The translations under genes were made by a program, and so were the position numbers. DNA of 64,000 nt, taken from NCBI GenBank assembly GCA_903822595.1, contig CAIJPS010000036.1, positions 1 to 64,000 on the forward strand, in the 5' to 3' direction. Origin of the DNA: an uncultured Chlorobiaceae bacterium. Lineage in GTDB: Bacteria > Bacteroidota > Chlorobiia > Chlorobiales > Chlorobiaceae. The notes below the pieces were generated by a model. It was not told the origin of the DNA. It did not search any database and saw only the letters and a list, made by a program, of their open reading frames with translations. This document shows, piece by piece, positions 27,080 to 35,852 of this stretch (its first letter is position 1; each line of letters opens with the position of its first letter).

Positions 27080-29158
27080 ATGCAAGCTTTTATTGCTCCT
27101 GAAGAGGTAACGGTTACGACAGCTCAATTCAGCCGTCATTATTTTGGTAAATCCGTCAGTGCTGATCTTCCGCTTGATCGGGTGATTATTGATACCGGAG
27201 GGGAGGGGCTTTTGGTGCAAAAGGCGCTTGAAGAGCAGCAGAAGAGGTTGATGAAACCGGAAGGGAAGAGCGAAGGTGTGGCTTACGCAACGGCTGCTGT
27301 CGAAGCTCCGTCGCCCGATGGCAGGATGAGGGCGGTCAGTGAAAAAAACCTGCTTGCCTGGCCGGGGTTGCCTCCTCGTCTGGGGCGTATCAGTACCCGT
27401 CTTGTCGGGGATGGGCTGCATCGCCATGAAGAGCTGGCTCCCTTGCCCCTCCAGTTGGCTGCCCTGACGGCACGCAACCCCGGCAAGCGTCATTTTCGCA
27501 TTGCGGTGGTGGCTGCCTTTGGCACCAACCTTGGTGATTGCCTGATTGGCATGACGGCCATACGTTTTGTTGCTGAGACGCTTCGTCGCTCTTTGCCCGG
27601 ATTTCTCCTTGATATGCTCTTGTGTACTTCGGGCAACCCTGCCAATCTCGATATTTTGGGGCATGAACCGTGGGTCGGCGAACTACACGTGGTGGGGCCA
27701 TCGGTTACCGACTTTGCCCGCTACGATGCCTATTTCGATTTTACCGGTCTGATCGGATTGCCTCGCATTACGGAAATGCCGATAGTAGAGTGGTTTCTCT
27801 GGTGGAGCGGGCTTGATCCTGCAACAGTTCCTGCTGATCGTAAACGGAATATCCTGAATATTTCCTGGGGTGCATGGAGAGAGGTCGCTGAGCTTCTGCG
27901 GGGTATAACCGGCAAACGGGTTCTGTTTAACCCGAGGGCAAGTGTGCCGCTTCGGAGCTTTCCTGATGATCAGGTGGTCGGGTTTGTGCAAAAGCTGCTT
28001 GATCGGGATGCTGATCTGCAGCTTGTTGTTGACCGGCCGTTGAAGCTGAAACATCCGAGGCTTTTTGATCTCTCGGAGAAGATCAATTCGCCACAGAAGT
28101 TTCAGGCTCTTGTTGCGCAGGTGGATGGCCTTATTACGGTCGATACCTTTGCCATTCATGTGGCAGATGCGGCCAATGTGCCGACGGTTGGTCTTTTTGC
28201 CTCCATACCGCCTGACGCCTATCCCTTCTATCCGCTGCATCATGGTATGCTTGTTCCTGGTGGCACCGAACTTCCAGCCTATCGCAAATTCAAGGTCAAG
28301 GATGCAGAGGAGTGGGAGAAGATCAAGGATGTCTATACTCTGGCATGGGCGAAACTTGATGCCGGGGAGGTTTTGCAGGAGCTTCGCAAGAGGATGGAAA
28401 ATGTTCAGCAGGCTGCCTCGCATCAGGGGTTGCGTTTTTATCATGCTCCGCATCAGCCGCTCTGTTACCGTGAGACGCTGTCAGGGCGGCGATTGCCTTT
28501 TGAAAACCCTTCTGCCATCTGGGATCGTGCCGTCATGCGTCAGGGTAACATGGCGCGCGTCCTGCTCAAACCGGGTGGGACGGCGGTTGTTCTTGCGCCG
28601 GGCCAAAGCACCTTTCCTCTTCTGCTGGCCGAAAAGCTTGGCTGTGAGGGTAAACTGCATCTTTTTGAACCGCGTCCGCTTCGCCGAACGCTTATTGGTA
28701 TGGATTTGCTCGATCGGGCCAACCATGTTGATGTCTCCTGGTATGACACCTTACCGGCTAAAAGTGAGCAACTCTTTATTGCGGAAGAAGATGCTCTTTG
28801 TGAAACCACTCCTCTTGAGTGGGGTACACTGAAAAAAAAACGAACTCTCAAGGCGCTGGCCATTGATGCACTGGAATTACCGGTGCTTTCCGGACTCTTT
28901 TGTTTTGCGCCGATGCCGCATCTCCTTGCTCTTGAATCTGCGGTTGAAACGTTGACGCGAACCAAAGCGCCGGTAATCTGTTCGCCAGTCATGAGCAGCA
29001 AAGAGATTGGCAGGATTGCTGCTTTTCTCGTCCCGTTGCACTATCAGTGCTGGATGGAATATCTTGACCAGCGTGAGGATGGCCCGATGATGCTGGTAGC
29101 GGTATCTGATCAGATCAAGCTGGAAGGGCACCGTATGAAAAAGGTTGTTCTTGGTTGA
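27080..29158 (+). CDS. GT9 (heptosyltransferase-like) and FkbM-like fusion protein
   Basis: 692 residues. After an unassigned ~135-residue N-terminal region, residues 140-450 resemble a GT9/heptosyltransferase fold: FRIAVVAAFGTNLGDCLIGM at the start of the N-domain, VLFNPRASVPLRSFP, and LITVDTFAIHVADAANVPTV in the nucleotide-sugar site. The C-terminal ~220 residues look like an FkbM-type methyltransferase (VLLKPGGTAVVLAPGQ, GKLHLFEPRPLRRTL, ALAIDALELPVLSGL), though the SAM motif is weak. I read it as a sugar transferase joined to an O-methyltransferase or its degenerate relative. The assignment of the second half is tentative. Its stop overlaps a TTG that could start the next gene, but I prefer the later ATG for that one. 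Confidence 0.75.
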   Translation: MQAFIAPEEVTVTTAQFSRHYFGKSVSADLPLDRVIIDTGGEGLLVQKALEEQQKRLMKPEGKSEGVAYATAAVEAPSPDGRMRAVSEKNLLAWPGLPPRLGRISTRLVGDGLHRHEELAPLPLQLAALTARNPGKRHFRIAVVAAFGTNLGDCLIGMTAIRFVAETLRRSLPGFLLDMLLCTSGNPANLDILGHEPWVGELHVVGPSVTDFARYDAYFDFTGLIGLPRITEMPIVEWFLWWSGLDPATVPADRKRNILNISWGAWREVAELLRGITGKRVLFNPRASVPLRSFPDDQVVGFVQKLLDRDADLQLVVDRPLKLKHPRLFDLSEKINSPQKFQALVAQVDGLITVDTFAIHVADAANVPTVGLFASIPPDAYPFYPLHHGMLVPGGTELPAYRKFKVKDAEEWEKIKDVYTLAWAKLDAGEVLQELRKRMENVQQAASHQGLRFYHAPHQPLCYRETLSGRRLPFENPSAIWDRAVMRQGNMARVLLKPGGTAVVLAPGQSTFPLLLAEKLGCEGKLHLFEPRPLRRTLIGMDLLDRANHVDVSWYDTLPAKSEQLFIAEEDALCETTPLEWGTLKKKRTLKALAIDALELPVLSGLFCFAPMPHLLALESAVETLTRTKAPVICSPVMSSKEIGRIAAFLVPLHYQCWMEYLDQREDGPMMLVAVSDQIKLEGHRMKKVVLG

Positions 29159-29190
29159 TCAACCGCGTTTATAAAATTATAAGAAAGAAG

Positions 29191-29598
29191 ATGATGCAGC
29201 ATAATTGGCCAGAGATGCCTCTCCTCCCGGTCTCCTGGGGGGAGGTATTCGACAAGATGACGATTTTGCAGATCAAGGCTGAAAAGTTTGCCGGTTCAGA
29301 GAAGCTTGCCAATGTGGAGCGTGAGAGGGGAGAAATTGGTGAGGTTGTGGGTGATCTCCACCGGTTTCCGGCGGAGCTTCAACCCTTGATTGATGCCTTG
29401 AAAAAAATGAACGAACGGTTGTGGGATGTCGAAGATGGCAAACGGGAGTGTGAGCGACGGCACTGTTTTGACGATCACTTTGTCCAGCTTGCGAGGGAGG
29501 TCTATTTCGGCAATGATCAGCGGGCAGCCATCAAGCGCCAGATCAATGCGTTGCTTGGCAGTGCCCTTGTTGAGGAAAAGTCGTATAACGCTTACTGA
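29191..29598 (+). CDS. DUF6165-like small protein
   Basis: About 135 residues from the ATG at 29191. An in-frame TTG at 29155 would give 147 residues and a 4-base overlap with the previous gene, but the ATG has a purine-rich stretch before it. The sequence LPVSWGEVFDKMTILQIKAEKF followed by LANVERE and a helical remainder recalls the DUF6165 family, which I know only as small helical proteins in glycan loci. No catalytic motif is visible. It may be a partner or regulator of the flanking transferases; this is a guess from position. Confidence 0.7.
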   Translation: MMQHNWPEMPLLPVSWGEVFDKMTILQIKAEKFAGSEKLANVERERGEIGEVVGDLHRFPAELQPLIDALKKMNERLWDVEDGKRECERRHCFDDHFVQLAREVYFGNDQRAAIKRQINALLGSALVEEKSYNAY

Positions 29599-29638
29599 GT
29601 GTGAGGCTGCATATTCTCTCTTTTATCATTTGGTGTCT

Positions 29639-30898
29639 ATGAAGATTCTTTTTGTTCATCAGAACTTTCCTGGCCAGTTCAGGCATTTGGCGCCAGCACT
29701 TGCGGCAAACTCCTCCAACATGGTTGTGGCAATGGAGATGAAGAGTGAAAAGCCGGGCCGCTGGCGGGGAGTGGAGATTGTTCCCTATCGTGCTTCCCGG
29801 GGCTCAACCCCTGGCGTGCACCCCTGGCTCTCTGATTTTGAAACAAAAACTGTTCGCGCCGAGGCCTGCTTTCGGGCCGCACTGCAGTTGCGGAAGAGGG
29901 GTTTTGTGCCTGATCTTGTTATTGCCCATCCCGGGTGGGGGGAGAGTCTTTTTCTGAAAGAGGTGTGGCCTGCGGCAAAACTTGCTCTCTATTGCGAGTT
30001 CTACTATCATGCAGAGGGTGCGGATGTTGGCTTTGATGCTGAGTTTCCTGCTTCAGAGGAGGGTGATGCGTGTCGTCTGAGAATGAAGAATGTGAACAAC
30101 ATTATGCACTTTGATCTTGCTGACGCGGGTATTTCACCCACTCACTGGCAGGCAACTACCTTTCCCGAGCCGTTCCGCTCAAGGATCACGGTGATTCATG
30201 ATGGTATCGATACCTCTGTTCTGGTGCCGAATAAAACGGCAGAGCTTGTCATTAATAAAAGCATCATCCTGAAAAAAGGTGATGAGGTGATCACCTTTGT
30301 CAACCGCAATCTTGAGCCATACCGGGGTTACCATATTTTTATGCGGGCTCTGCCGGATCTTCTCCGTCAAAGGCCCCATGCCCGCGTCATGATTGTGGGC
30401 GGCGATGGGGTCAGTTATGGCAAAAAGCCGGAAGGGGGGCGAACGTGGAAGCAGATTTATGCCGGTGAGGTACGACCGCAGATCAGTGACGGCGATTGGG
30501 CGCGGGTTCATTTTCTGGGTCAGATTCCTTATCGTGAGTTTCTCACGCTCTTGCAGCTCTCGATGGTGCATGTTTACCTGACTTACCCTTTTGTGCTCTC
30601 CTGGAGTCTGCTGGAAGCGATGAGCATTGGATGTGCCATTGTGGCCAGCAATACCCGGCCGGTGCGGGAGGCGATCAGCCATGATGAGACCGGCCGTCTG
30701 GTTGATTTTTTTGATGTGGCTGGCCTTGTCGGTGAGCTCTGTTCGTTGCTCGATGACGGGGCGGCAAGGGAGAGGCTGGGCGCCAATGCCCGTGCCTTTG
30801 CCATGGGTAACTATGACTTGCATACCGTCTGTTTGCCAAGGCAGTTGGAGTGGGTGCATGCACTGGGACAGAAACACATTATGAACCATAACGTATGA
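29639..30898 (+). CDS. Family-4 glycosyltransferase
   Basis: 419 residues from the ATG at 29639 (MKILFVHQNFPGQFRHLAPA). A longer in-frame extension to 29426 would lie inside the previous gene and is rejected. N-terminal Rossmann half, then a GT4-type donor half: VIHDGIDTSVLVPN, VTFVNRNLEPYRG, MIVGGDGVSYG, SWSLLEAMSIGCAIVASNTRPV. The EX7E-like element is changed (SLLEAMSIG). GT4 enzymes use nucleotide sugars with retention of configuration. It overlaps the next gene by four bases (ATGA), so the two are translationally coupled. Confidence 0.88.
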   Translation: MKILFVHQNFPGQFRHLAPALAANSSNMVVAMEMKSEKPGRWRGVEIVPYRASRGSTPGVHPWLSDFETKTVRAEACFRAALQLRKRGFVPDLVIAHPGWGESLFLKEVWPAAKLALYCEFYYHAEGADVGFDAEFPASEEGDACRLRMKNVNNIMHFDLADAGISPTHWQATTFPEPFRSRITVIHDGIDTSVLVPNKTAELVINKSIILKKGDEVITFVNRNLEPYRGYHIFMRALPDLLRQRPHARVMIVGGDGVSYGKKPEGGRTWKQIYAGEVRPQISDGDWARVHFLGQIPYREFLTLLQLSMVHVYLTYPFVLSWSLLEAMSIGCAIVASNTRPVREAISHDETGRLVDFFDVAGLVGELCSLLDDGAARERLGANARAFAMGNYDLHTVCLPRQLEWVHALGQKHIMNHNV

Positions 30899-31578
30899 CA
30901 ACAGCTTCTTTTTCCTCCGATTCCCGCAGCCAGGTTGCAGAAAGGCCTGATGGTGGCGGGGAGTATCTTTTCACCAATAATTGGTTTGAGAGCAATGCAA
31001 AAAGGGTTTGGGAAAAGTTGTTTGCTCAATATAAGCCAGGGAAAGTCCTCGAAATCGGCTCTTATGAAGGTGCAAGTACCTGCTATCTGATTGAAAAATT
31101 GGCGCAGAATTTATCTGTTGAAATACACTGTATCGATAGTTGGGGCGGTGGTATTGAGCATGTGAATTGGGAAATTGATATGGCAGAGGTCGAGGCACGA
31201 TTCAGTCACAATACAGCGCTTGCGATCAGCAGGGTTTCCCGGCCTGTTTCACTGGTGGTGCATAAAGGGCTTTCTCACTCCTGCCTGGCGACTCTCATCA
31301 GTCAAAATCAGGGTAACTCGTTTGATCTGGTTTATGTTGATGGCTCGCATCAGGCGCCTGATGTTCTCGCCGATGCGGTCATGGCGTTTCTCTTGCTCAA
31401 GGTTGGCGGGATATTGATTTTTGATGATTATGTATGGTCGGAAAATCTCTCCTATGGCCGGGACCCGCTTCGTTGTCCGAAGATGGCTATTGATGCTTTT
31501 GTGAACTGTTATTTCCGGAAAGTTGAGGTTATTCCTGCTCCGCTCCGTCAATTGTATATGCGGAAAGTGGCAGAGTAA
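30895..31578 (+). CDS. Class I SAM methyltransferase (Methyltransf_24-like)
   Basis: 227 residues. Key segments are KVLEIGSYEGASTCYLIEKL (SAM motif I), IHCIDSWGGG, FDLVYVDGSHQAPDVLADAV and GGILIFDDYVW. This is the same general family as the N-terminal domains of the two large fusion proteins at 11.8-17.7 kb, and probably modifies a sugar. It starts inside the stop of the preceding glycosyltransferase (4-base overlap). Confidence 0.83.
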   Translation: MTTASFSSDSRSQVAERPDGGGEYLFTNNWFESNAKRVWEKLFAQYKPGKVLEIGSYEGASTCYLIEKLAQNLSVEIHCIDSWGGGIEHVNWEIDMAEVEARFSHNTALAISRVSRPVSLVVHKGLSHSCLATLISQNQGNSFDLVYVDGSHQAPDVLADAVMAFLLLKVGGILIFDDYVWSENLSYGRDPLRCPKMAIDAFVNCYFRKVEVIPAPLRQLYMRKVAE

Positions 31579-31664
31579 TGGCCCAGCATGATGACGCTTC
31601 GTGTTGGTAAAGAGAGATTGTGCCTGATTGTCGGGAATGAAAAATTGCCATTTATTTTTGCTTT

Positions 31665-32528
31665 ATGCGTGCTCTGCTCACTATCCCTCACTATTTCAAA
31701 CCTGAAGAGGGTGCACGGCACTCTTCGGTAGATCCGAAAAGGGCGAAGCAACGGCGGGATGCTCTGCGGCTTGTGCTTGAGTCGTGGCGGGGAGTTGTTT
31801 CAGGCCAGTCCGGTTTGTTGACCTATACGCCGCCGAAGGATGTCGGGGTTCTGCCACTTCCTTCCCGTGTGACGCACTTGGATATTAGCGTGATGGTGCA
31901 CGGCGATCATCATCTGCTTGACCGTGAGATGATGGAGCGATATGCGGTGAAGAGGGTATCGGTAAAGATCGAAAATCCCCGTTTCCTTGGTTTTGGTGTC
32001 TATTTTTTGATGGAGAAATATGCTGATGCCTATGACTGGTTTGTGTTTTCAGAGGATGATTTGTGTATGAGGGATGCTTTCCTTTTTGACAAGCTGGAGT
32101 GGTTTCAGCATCTGTTCGGCGAAGGGGTTCTTCTTGCTCCAAACCGGTATGAGTGGAATGATCGGGCACGATATTTGAAGACCTGGGTGGATTTTGACTT
32201 GAGAAGTGGCTTTATTGATCCGTTTCTTCAGTTGGTTGCGGGTGAGCCTGCTCTGGAGGGTGAGGTATTTGGCCGGACGATCCGTTTCAGGAGGGCTCGT
32301 AACCCTCATTCAGGTTTTTTTGCCGTCAGCCGTGCGCAGCTTGCAGGGTGGAGAAAAAAAGCTGCATGGAAGTCGTTTGATACATCGTTTATCGGGCCGC
32401 TTGAAAGTGCGGCCACGCTGGGTATTCTGAGGCAGTTCGCGATCTACAAAGCGGTCGGGCAGGATGCCGCTTTTCTTGAAATAGAGCATTTGGATGACCG
32501 GTTTTCGGGGATGACCGTCAGCCGCTGA
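31665..32528 (+). CDS. Putative glycosyltransferase-like protein of unknown family
   Basis: 287 residues starting MRALLTIPHYFKPEEG. I do not recognise the family with confidence. WFVFSEDDLCMRDAFLFDKL looks like the acidic DxD-type metal site of a GT-A glycosyltransferase, and NPHSGFFAVSRAQLAGW resembles the acceptor loop of such enzymes. No signal peptide or membrane span. Placed between a methyltransferase and the UDP-glucuronate decarboxylase-like gene in the glycan cluster, a transferase role is reasonable but unproven. Confidence 0.6.
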   Translation: MRALLTIPHYFKPEEGARHSSVDPKRAKQRRDALRLVLESWRGVVSGQSGLLTYTPPKDVGVLPLPSRVTHLDISVMVHGDHHLLDREMMERYAVKRVSVKIENPRFLGFGVYFLMEKYADAYDWFVFSEDDLCMRDAFLFDKLEWFQHLFGEGVLLAPNRYEWNDRARYLKTWVDFDLRSGFIDPFLQLVAGEPALEGEVFGRTIRFRRARNPHSGFFAVSRAQLAGWRKKAAWKSFDTSFIGPLESAATLGILRQFAIYKAVGQDAAFLEIEHLDDRFSGMTVSR

Positions 32529-32568
32529 AAACATCCCTTGAGGGTTATCGTGGAGTCAAAGGGAAGCT

Positions 32569-33510
32569 ATGGAACAAGTTCGTTATTTAATTACCGGTGG
32601 TGCCGGTTTTTTGGGATCTCATCTGTGCGACAGGTTGATCAAGGGGGGCGAGGAGGTGTTGTGCGTCGACAATTTTTATACCGGGTCACGCTGTAACATT
32701 GAGCATCTGATTGGTCACAGGCGATTTGAGTTACTGCGTCATGATGTCTGTTTTCCGCTGTATGTGGAAGTTGACCGGATCTATAATTTTGCCTGCCCGG
32801 CTTCACCGGTGCATTATCAGCATGATCCGGTGCAGACCACGAAGACGAGTGTTCATGGTGCCATCAATATGCTCGGTCTTGCCAAGAGGCTGAAGGCGCG
32901 TATTCTTCAGGCAAGTACCTCTGAGGTGTATGGAGATCCGGAGGAGCACCCTCAGACTGAGGGTTACTGGGGAAGGGTCAATCCTGTTGGCATCCGCTCC
33001 TGCTATGATGAGGGGAAGCGGTGTGCAGAAACCCTCTTTTTCGATTATTGGCGGCAGCATGCACTGGAGATCAAGGTGGTGCGCATTTTTAATACCTACG
33101 GGCCCCGTATGCATCCCAATGATGGCCGTGTCGTGAGCAATTTCATTATGCAGGCGCTTAAGGGGAGTGAGATTACGATCTATGGCGATGGTTCGCAGAC
33201 AAGAAGCTTCTGTTATGTTGATGATCTCCTTGACGGAATTGAGGCCATGATGCACTCTCCGGCATCGTTTGTCGGTCCGGTTAATCTTGGAAATCCTTCA
33301 GAGTGCACGGTGAGGGAGCTTGCCGAGCAGATTCTCCGTCTGACCGGGAGTCGTTCAAAATTGCGGTTTGAGCTCTTGCCGGAGGATGATCCGAAACAGC
33401 GTCGGCCTGATATCACACTGGCCGGCACTCAACTTGGCTGGGCTCCGAAAGTGACGCTGGAGGATGGCTTGAAGGAGACGATACGCTATTTTGTGGAATG
33501 CATGGCGTGA
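32569..33510 (+). CDS. UDP-glucuronate decarboxylase-like NAD-dependent sugar-nucleotide enzyme
   Basis: 313 residues of the extended short-chain dehydrogenase family. NAD-binding [16 protein letters not shown] is at the start, [14 protein letters not shown] follows the second strand, and the active site has [15 protein letters not shown] with Tyr-x3-Lys in [13 protein letters not shown]. The [20 protein letters not shown] and [14 protein letters not shown] segments are typical of UDP-xylose synthase (UXS). It should oxidise and decarboxylate UDP-glucuronate to UDP-xylose and so feed the transferases around it. The ATG is preceded by a good purine stretch (aaaggga). Confidence 0.85.
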   Translation: MEQVRYLITGGAGFLGSHLCDRLIKGGEEVLCVDNFYTGSRCNIEHLIGHRRFELLRHDVCFPLYVEVDRIYNFACPASPVHYQHDPVQTTKTSVHGAINMLGLAKRLKARILQASTSEVYGDPEEHPQTEGYWGRVNPVGIRSCYDEGKRCAETLFFDYWRQHALEIKVVRIFNTYGPRMHPNDGRVVSNFIMQALKGSEITIYGDGSQTRSFCYVDDLLDGIEAMMHSPASFVGPVNLGNPSECTVRELAEQILRLTGSRSKLRFELLPEDDPKQRRPDITLAGTQLGWAPKVTLEDGLKETIRYFVECMA

Positions 33511-33590
33511 GATGTCACGCTTTGTTTTGATAAAACATGGGGAATGTTGAAGAGAACGGGGAAGTTTCAACAACAAGGGACGGTGAGTGC

Positions 33591-35234
33591 ATGATGCAGC
33601 AAAACAATTTTGCCATCTTTTTTGCCGGTGATGCCTATTCAACCGCAAACAAGATTATGGGGCGTCAGAGCGCAGGAAAGGCTTTTATGCGTGGTGTGGC
33701 GCGTACCTGGCCGAGTGGCGTGGTGGATGGGGTCGGGTCGGATGCTCAAGCTGCCGCAGCGATGGAGAGGCAACTCCGGGGTGATGGATTTACGGGCAAG
33801 TTGCGCTGGCACCCTCTTTCTGGTTGGCAGGGCACTGCTTCAGCCGGAACCTTGTATTACCCGGCTCCTCCATCGAGCGAGTTTGCTGCAGCACGCAATC
33901 TGGTGCGTCCGGATGCTTTCAGTCTGATGGGGGTGACGCATACCTTGAGTTCTGCCGTGGCGATGGATCAGATTGCAAACCTTGTTCTGCCTCCCTTCAA
34001 GCCGTGGGATGCGCTGATCTGTACTTCCCGGGCGGCGCATACGCTGGTCAGTCGTTTGCAGGCTGAGGTTCGGGAGTGGTGGACGATGCAGACGGGGGCA
34101 AGCCGTTTTGTGCAGGTAGAGCTTCCGGTGATTCCTCTTGGTGTTGATGCGCCGCTCTTTGCTCCGGATCCCGCTCTGCGCTCAACTGCGAGGCAACGTT
34201 TTGGATTCAGGGAGGAGGAGTGTGTTTTCCTTTTTGCCGGTCGCCTCTCTTTTCATGCCAAGGCTAATCAGGCTCCGCTCTATCAGGCATTGGAGAAGGT
34301 TGCGCAGCAGGTTCCGGTTGCCTGTGTCGAGGCTGGTGTTTTTCCGAATGAGCCGGTGAGAAGGGCTTTCCAGGCTGCGCAGAAGCTTCTTGCGCCTTCG
34401 GTGCGCTTTATCCATGTGGATGGGCAGGATGAGCCGCTTTACCGGTCTGCATGGCAGGGGGCGGATGTCTTTGTATCAATTTCAGACAATATTCAGGAGA
34501 CCTTCGGGTTGACGCCGGTGGAGGCGATGGCGGCAGGGTTACCGGTAGTGGTAAGTGACTGGAATGGATACAAGGATACGGTGCGCGACGGGGTGGATGG
34601 TTTTCGGGTGCCGACCATTCTGCCGCCTGCCGGAGTGGGGATGGAGTTTGCAGTGCGTCATGCGCTCGGTGTGGACACCTACGATTTTTATATCGGACGG
34701 GCAAGCATGGCGACGGTGGCTGATCCGACAGCTCTTGCCGAGGCGCTTTTGACGCTTGCGCTGGATGGTGACCGGCGTCGATCGATGGGGGCGGAAGCTC
34801 AGAAGAGGGTGCGTGATGCCTATGATTGGCCGGTTATTCTGCATCGTTATGTCACGCTTGCCGATGAGTTGGGGCGCATCCGCAGTGAGGCTGTTGGCTG
34901 TGCTGGAGAGAAGTGGCCGACGCGGGCGGATCCCTTTGCCCGCTTTGCCCATTTTTCCAGCCAGACCATGGGCGGAAAGTGGCTGGTAACCCTGCTGCCT
35001 GATGCTCGTGTACGGTTGCGTGACCTTCTCAGCCTCCCTATGGTGGCTTATGCCTTCGATGCGCGTCTGCTCCCGAAGGAGTCGCCGATGCTGCTGCTTG
35101 CTGAACTGGAAAAAAAACCGTCACAAACGGTCAATGAACTGCTTGTTTCAGCCGGGTTGGCAGCACCTGCCGGAGTGAGAGCGTTGCAGTGGCTGTGGAA
35201 GTTTGACCTGGTGCGCCTGAGGCAGCCATCATAG
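33591..35234 (+). CDS. Large family-4-like glycosyltransferase
   Basis: About 547 residues from the ATG at 33591 (MMQQNNFAIFFAGDAY), which is preceded by a ggtgag stretch. An in-frame ATG at 33537 would add 18 residues of low-complexity sequence. The donor-binding half is clear: FLFAGRLSFHAKANQAPLYQ, ADVFVSISDNIQETFGLTPV with EAMAAGLPVVVSDW (EX7E-type motif), and GYKDTVRDGVDGFRV. A ~120-residue C-terminal extension (LPDARVRLRDLLSLPMVAYA) has no assigned domain and may be a helical partner-binding tail. It is the last gene of the + strand glycan cluster. Confidence 0.83.
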   Translation: MMQQNNFAIFFAGDAYSTANKIMGRQSAGKAFMRGVARTWPSGVVDGVGSDAQAAAAMERQLRGDGFTGKLRWHPLSGWQGTASAGTLYYPAPPSSEFAAARNLVRPDAFSLMGVTHTLSSAVAMDQIANLVLPPFKPWDALICTSRAAHTLVSRLQAEVREWWTMQTGASRFVQVELPVIPLGVDAPLFAPDPALRSTARQRFGFREEECVFLFAGRLSFHAKANQAPLYQALEKVAQQVPVACVEAGVFPNEPVRRAFQAAQKLLAPSVRFIHVDGQDEPLYRSAWQGADVFVSISDNIQETFGLTPVEAMAAGLPVVVSDWNGYKDTVRDGVDGFRVPTILPPAGVGMEFAVRHALGVDTYDFYIGRASMATVADPTALAEALLTLALDGDRRRSMGAEAQKRVRDAYDWPVILHRYVTLADELGRIRSEAVGCAGEKWPTRADPFARFAHFSSQTMGGKWLVTLLPDARVRLRDLLSLPMVAYAFDARLLPKESPMLLLAELEKKPSQTVNELLVSAGLAAPAGVRALQWLWKFDLVRLRQPS

Positions 35235-35319
35235 TTTTATCCGGTTCTCTTTACAGTACGTATCTTGTGGAGATCATTGTCATGTTGTTACGGCAATGTA
35301 TGCTCGATCCAGAGGTGAC

Positions 35320-35337
35320 CATTGCTGATCAGCAGTG
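35320..35337. promoter_or_regulatory. Imperfect palindrome, possible operator
   Basis: A perfect 12-base palindrome tgctgatcagca (35323-35334), extended by two more pairs beyond one mismatch. Such symmetry suits a dimeric regulator, but it is 515 bases from the TcA-like start and the site is not tied to any known factor. Confidence 0.3.
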
Positions 35338-35489
35338 ATGTTTTTTGTGGAGAGAGTTGGGCTTTTTGACGTGGAGTTTCGGTGATAAAAGTTGTGTTTC
35401 CGGTTTTTTTTTGTAAAATTGGGTAAGGTACGGTTCTGCGTCGAAACGGTTTTGTTTCGAAGAGAAACGTTGAAAAATCTGCCTCATGG

Positions 35490-35520
35490 ATGCCGCTTTT
35501 CGAAAAAGCGCGGCATTTTA
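35490..35520 (+). terminator. Weak hairpin, possible terminator of the glycan cluster
   Basis: Arms atgcc/ggcat and gctttt/aaaagc with a small bulge and a cga loop, followed by tttta. The T run is short, so this may be only a structured RNA end. Confidence 0.35.
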
Positions 35521-35852
35521 TGGTAATCCTGTCTGATCCGGTTGCATTTCCGTTTACCGGTTTTTAATTCTGTAGAGATACGTTTGGTGTTGCATCGCGG
35601 TTGGTTGTTTGGAGGCAACAGGAGGTATCCTCGTTTCTGAACCCCCAATGTTTTACATGAGATTCCCGTAGTAATTCTTTTCAGGAAGAGTGCTGAAAAT
35701 TGGTGTCGCTGCTCTTTTCTGTCATTGCCTTGCAGTGCCGGAAAGGGCTTTGTTGCGGATACTCGTCAGGGGAAAAATTAAATCATCATATCGCGGGTAA
35801 GGCTTTTTTGGGAAATTAACCTGTCAATAACAAAAACAAAAAGGAGGGGCAG

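Larger units (their letters stand above)
35235..35852 (+). other. Intergenic region between the glycan cluster and the TcA-like genes
   Basis: 618 bases with no credible gene. It contains an 18-base imperfect palindrome (35320-35337), two overlapping short inverted repeats around gaaac/gtttc (about 35442-35469), a hairpin near 35490-35520, and a strong ribosome binding site (aaggagggg) just before the next ATG. The promoter of the TcA-like genes should be here but no clear consensus was found. Confidence 0.6.

Noticed and set aside
29426..29638. N-terminal extension of the GT4 glycosyltransferase
   Set aside because: It would lie inside the preceding gene; the family start MKILFVHQNFPGQ at 29639 fits.
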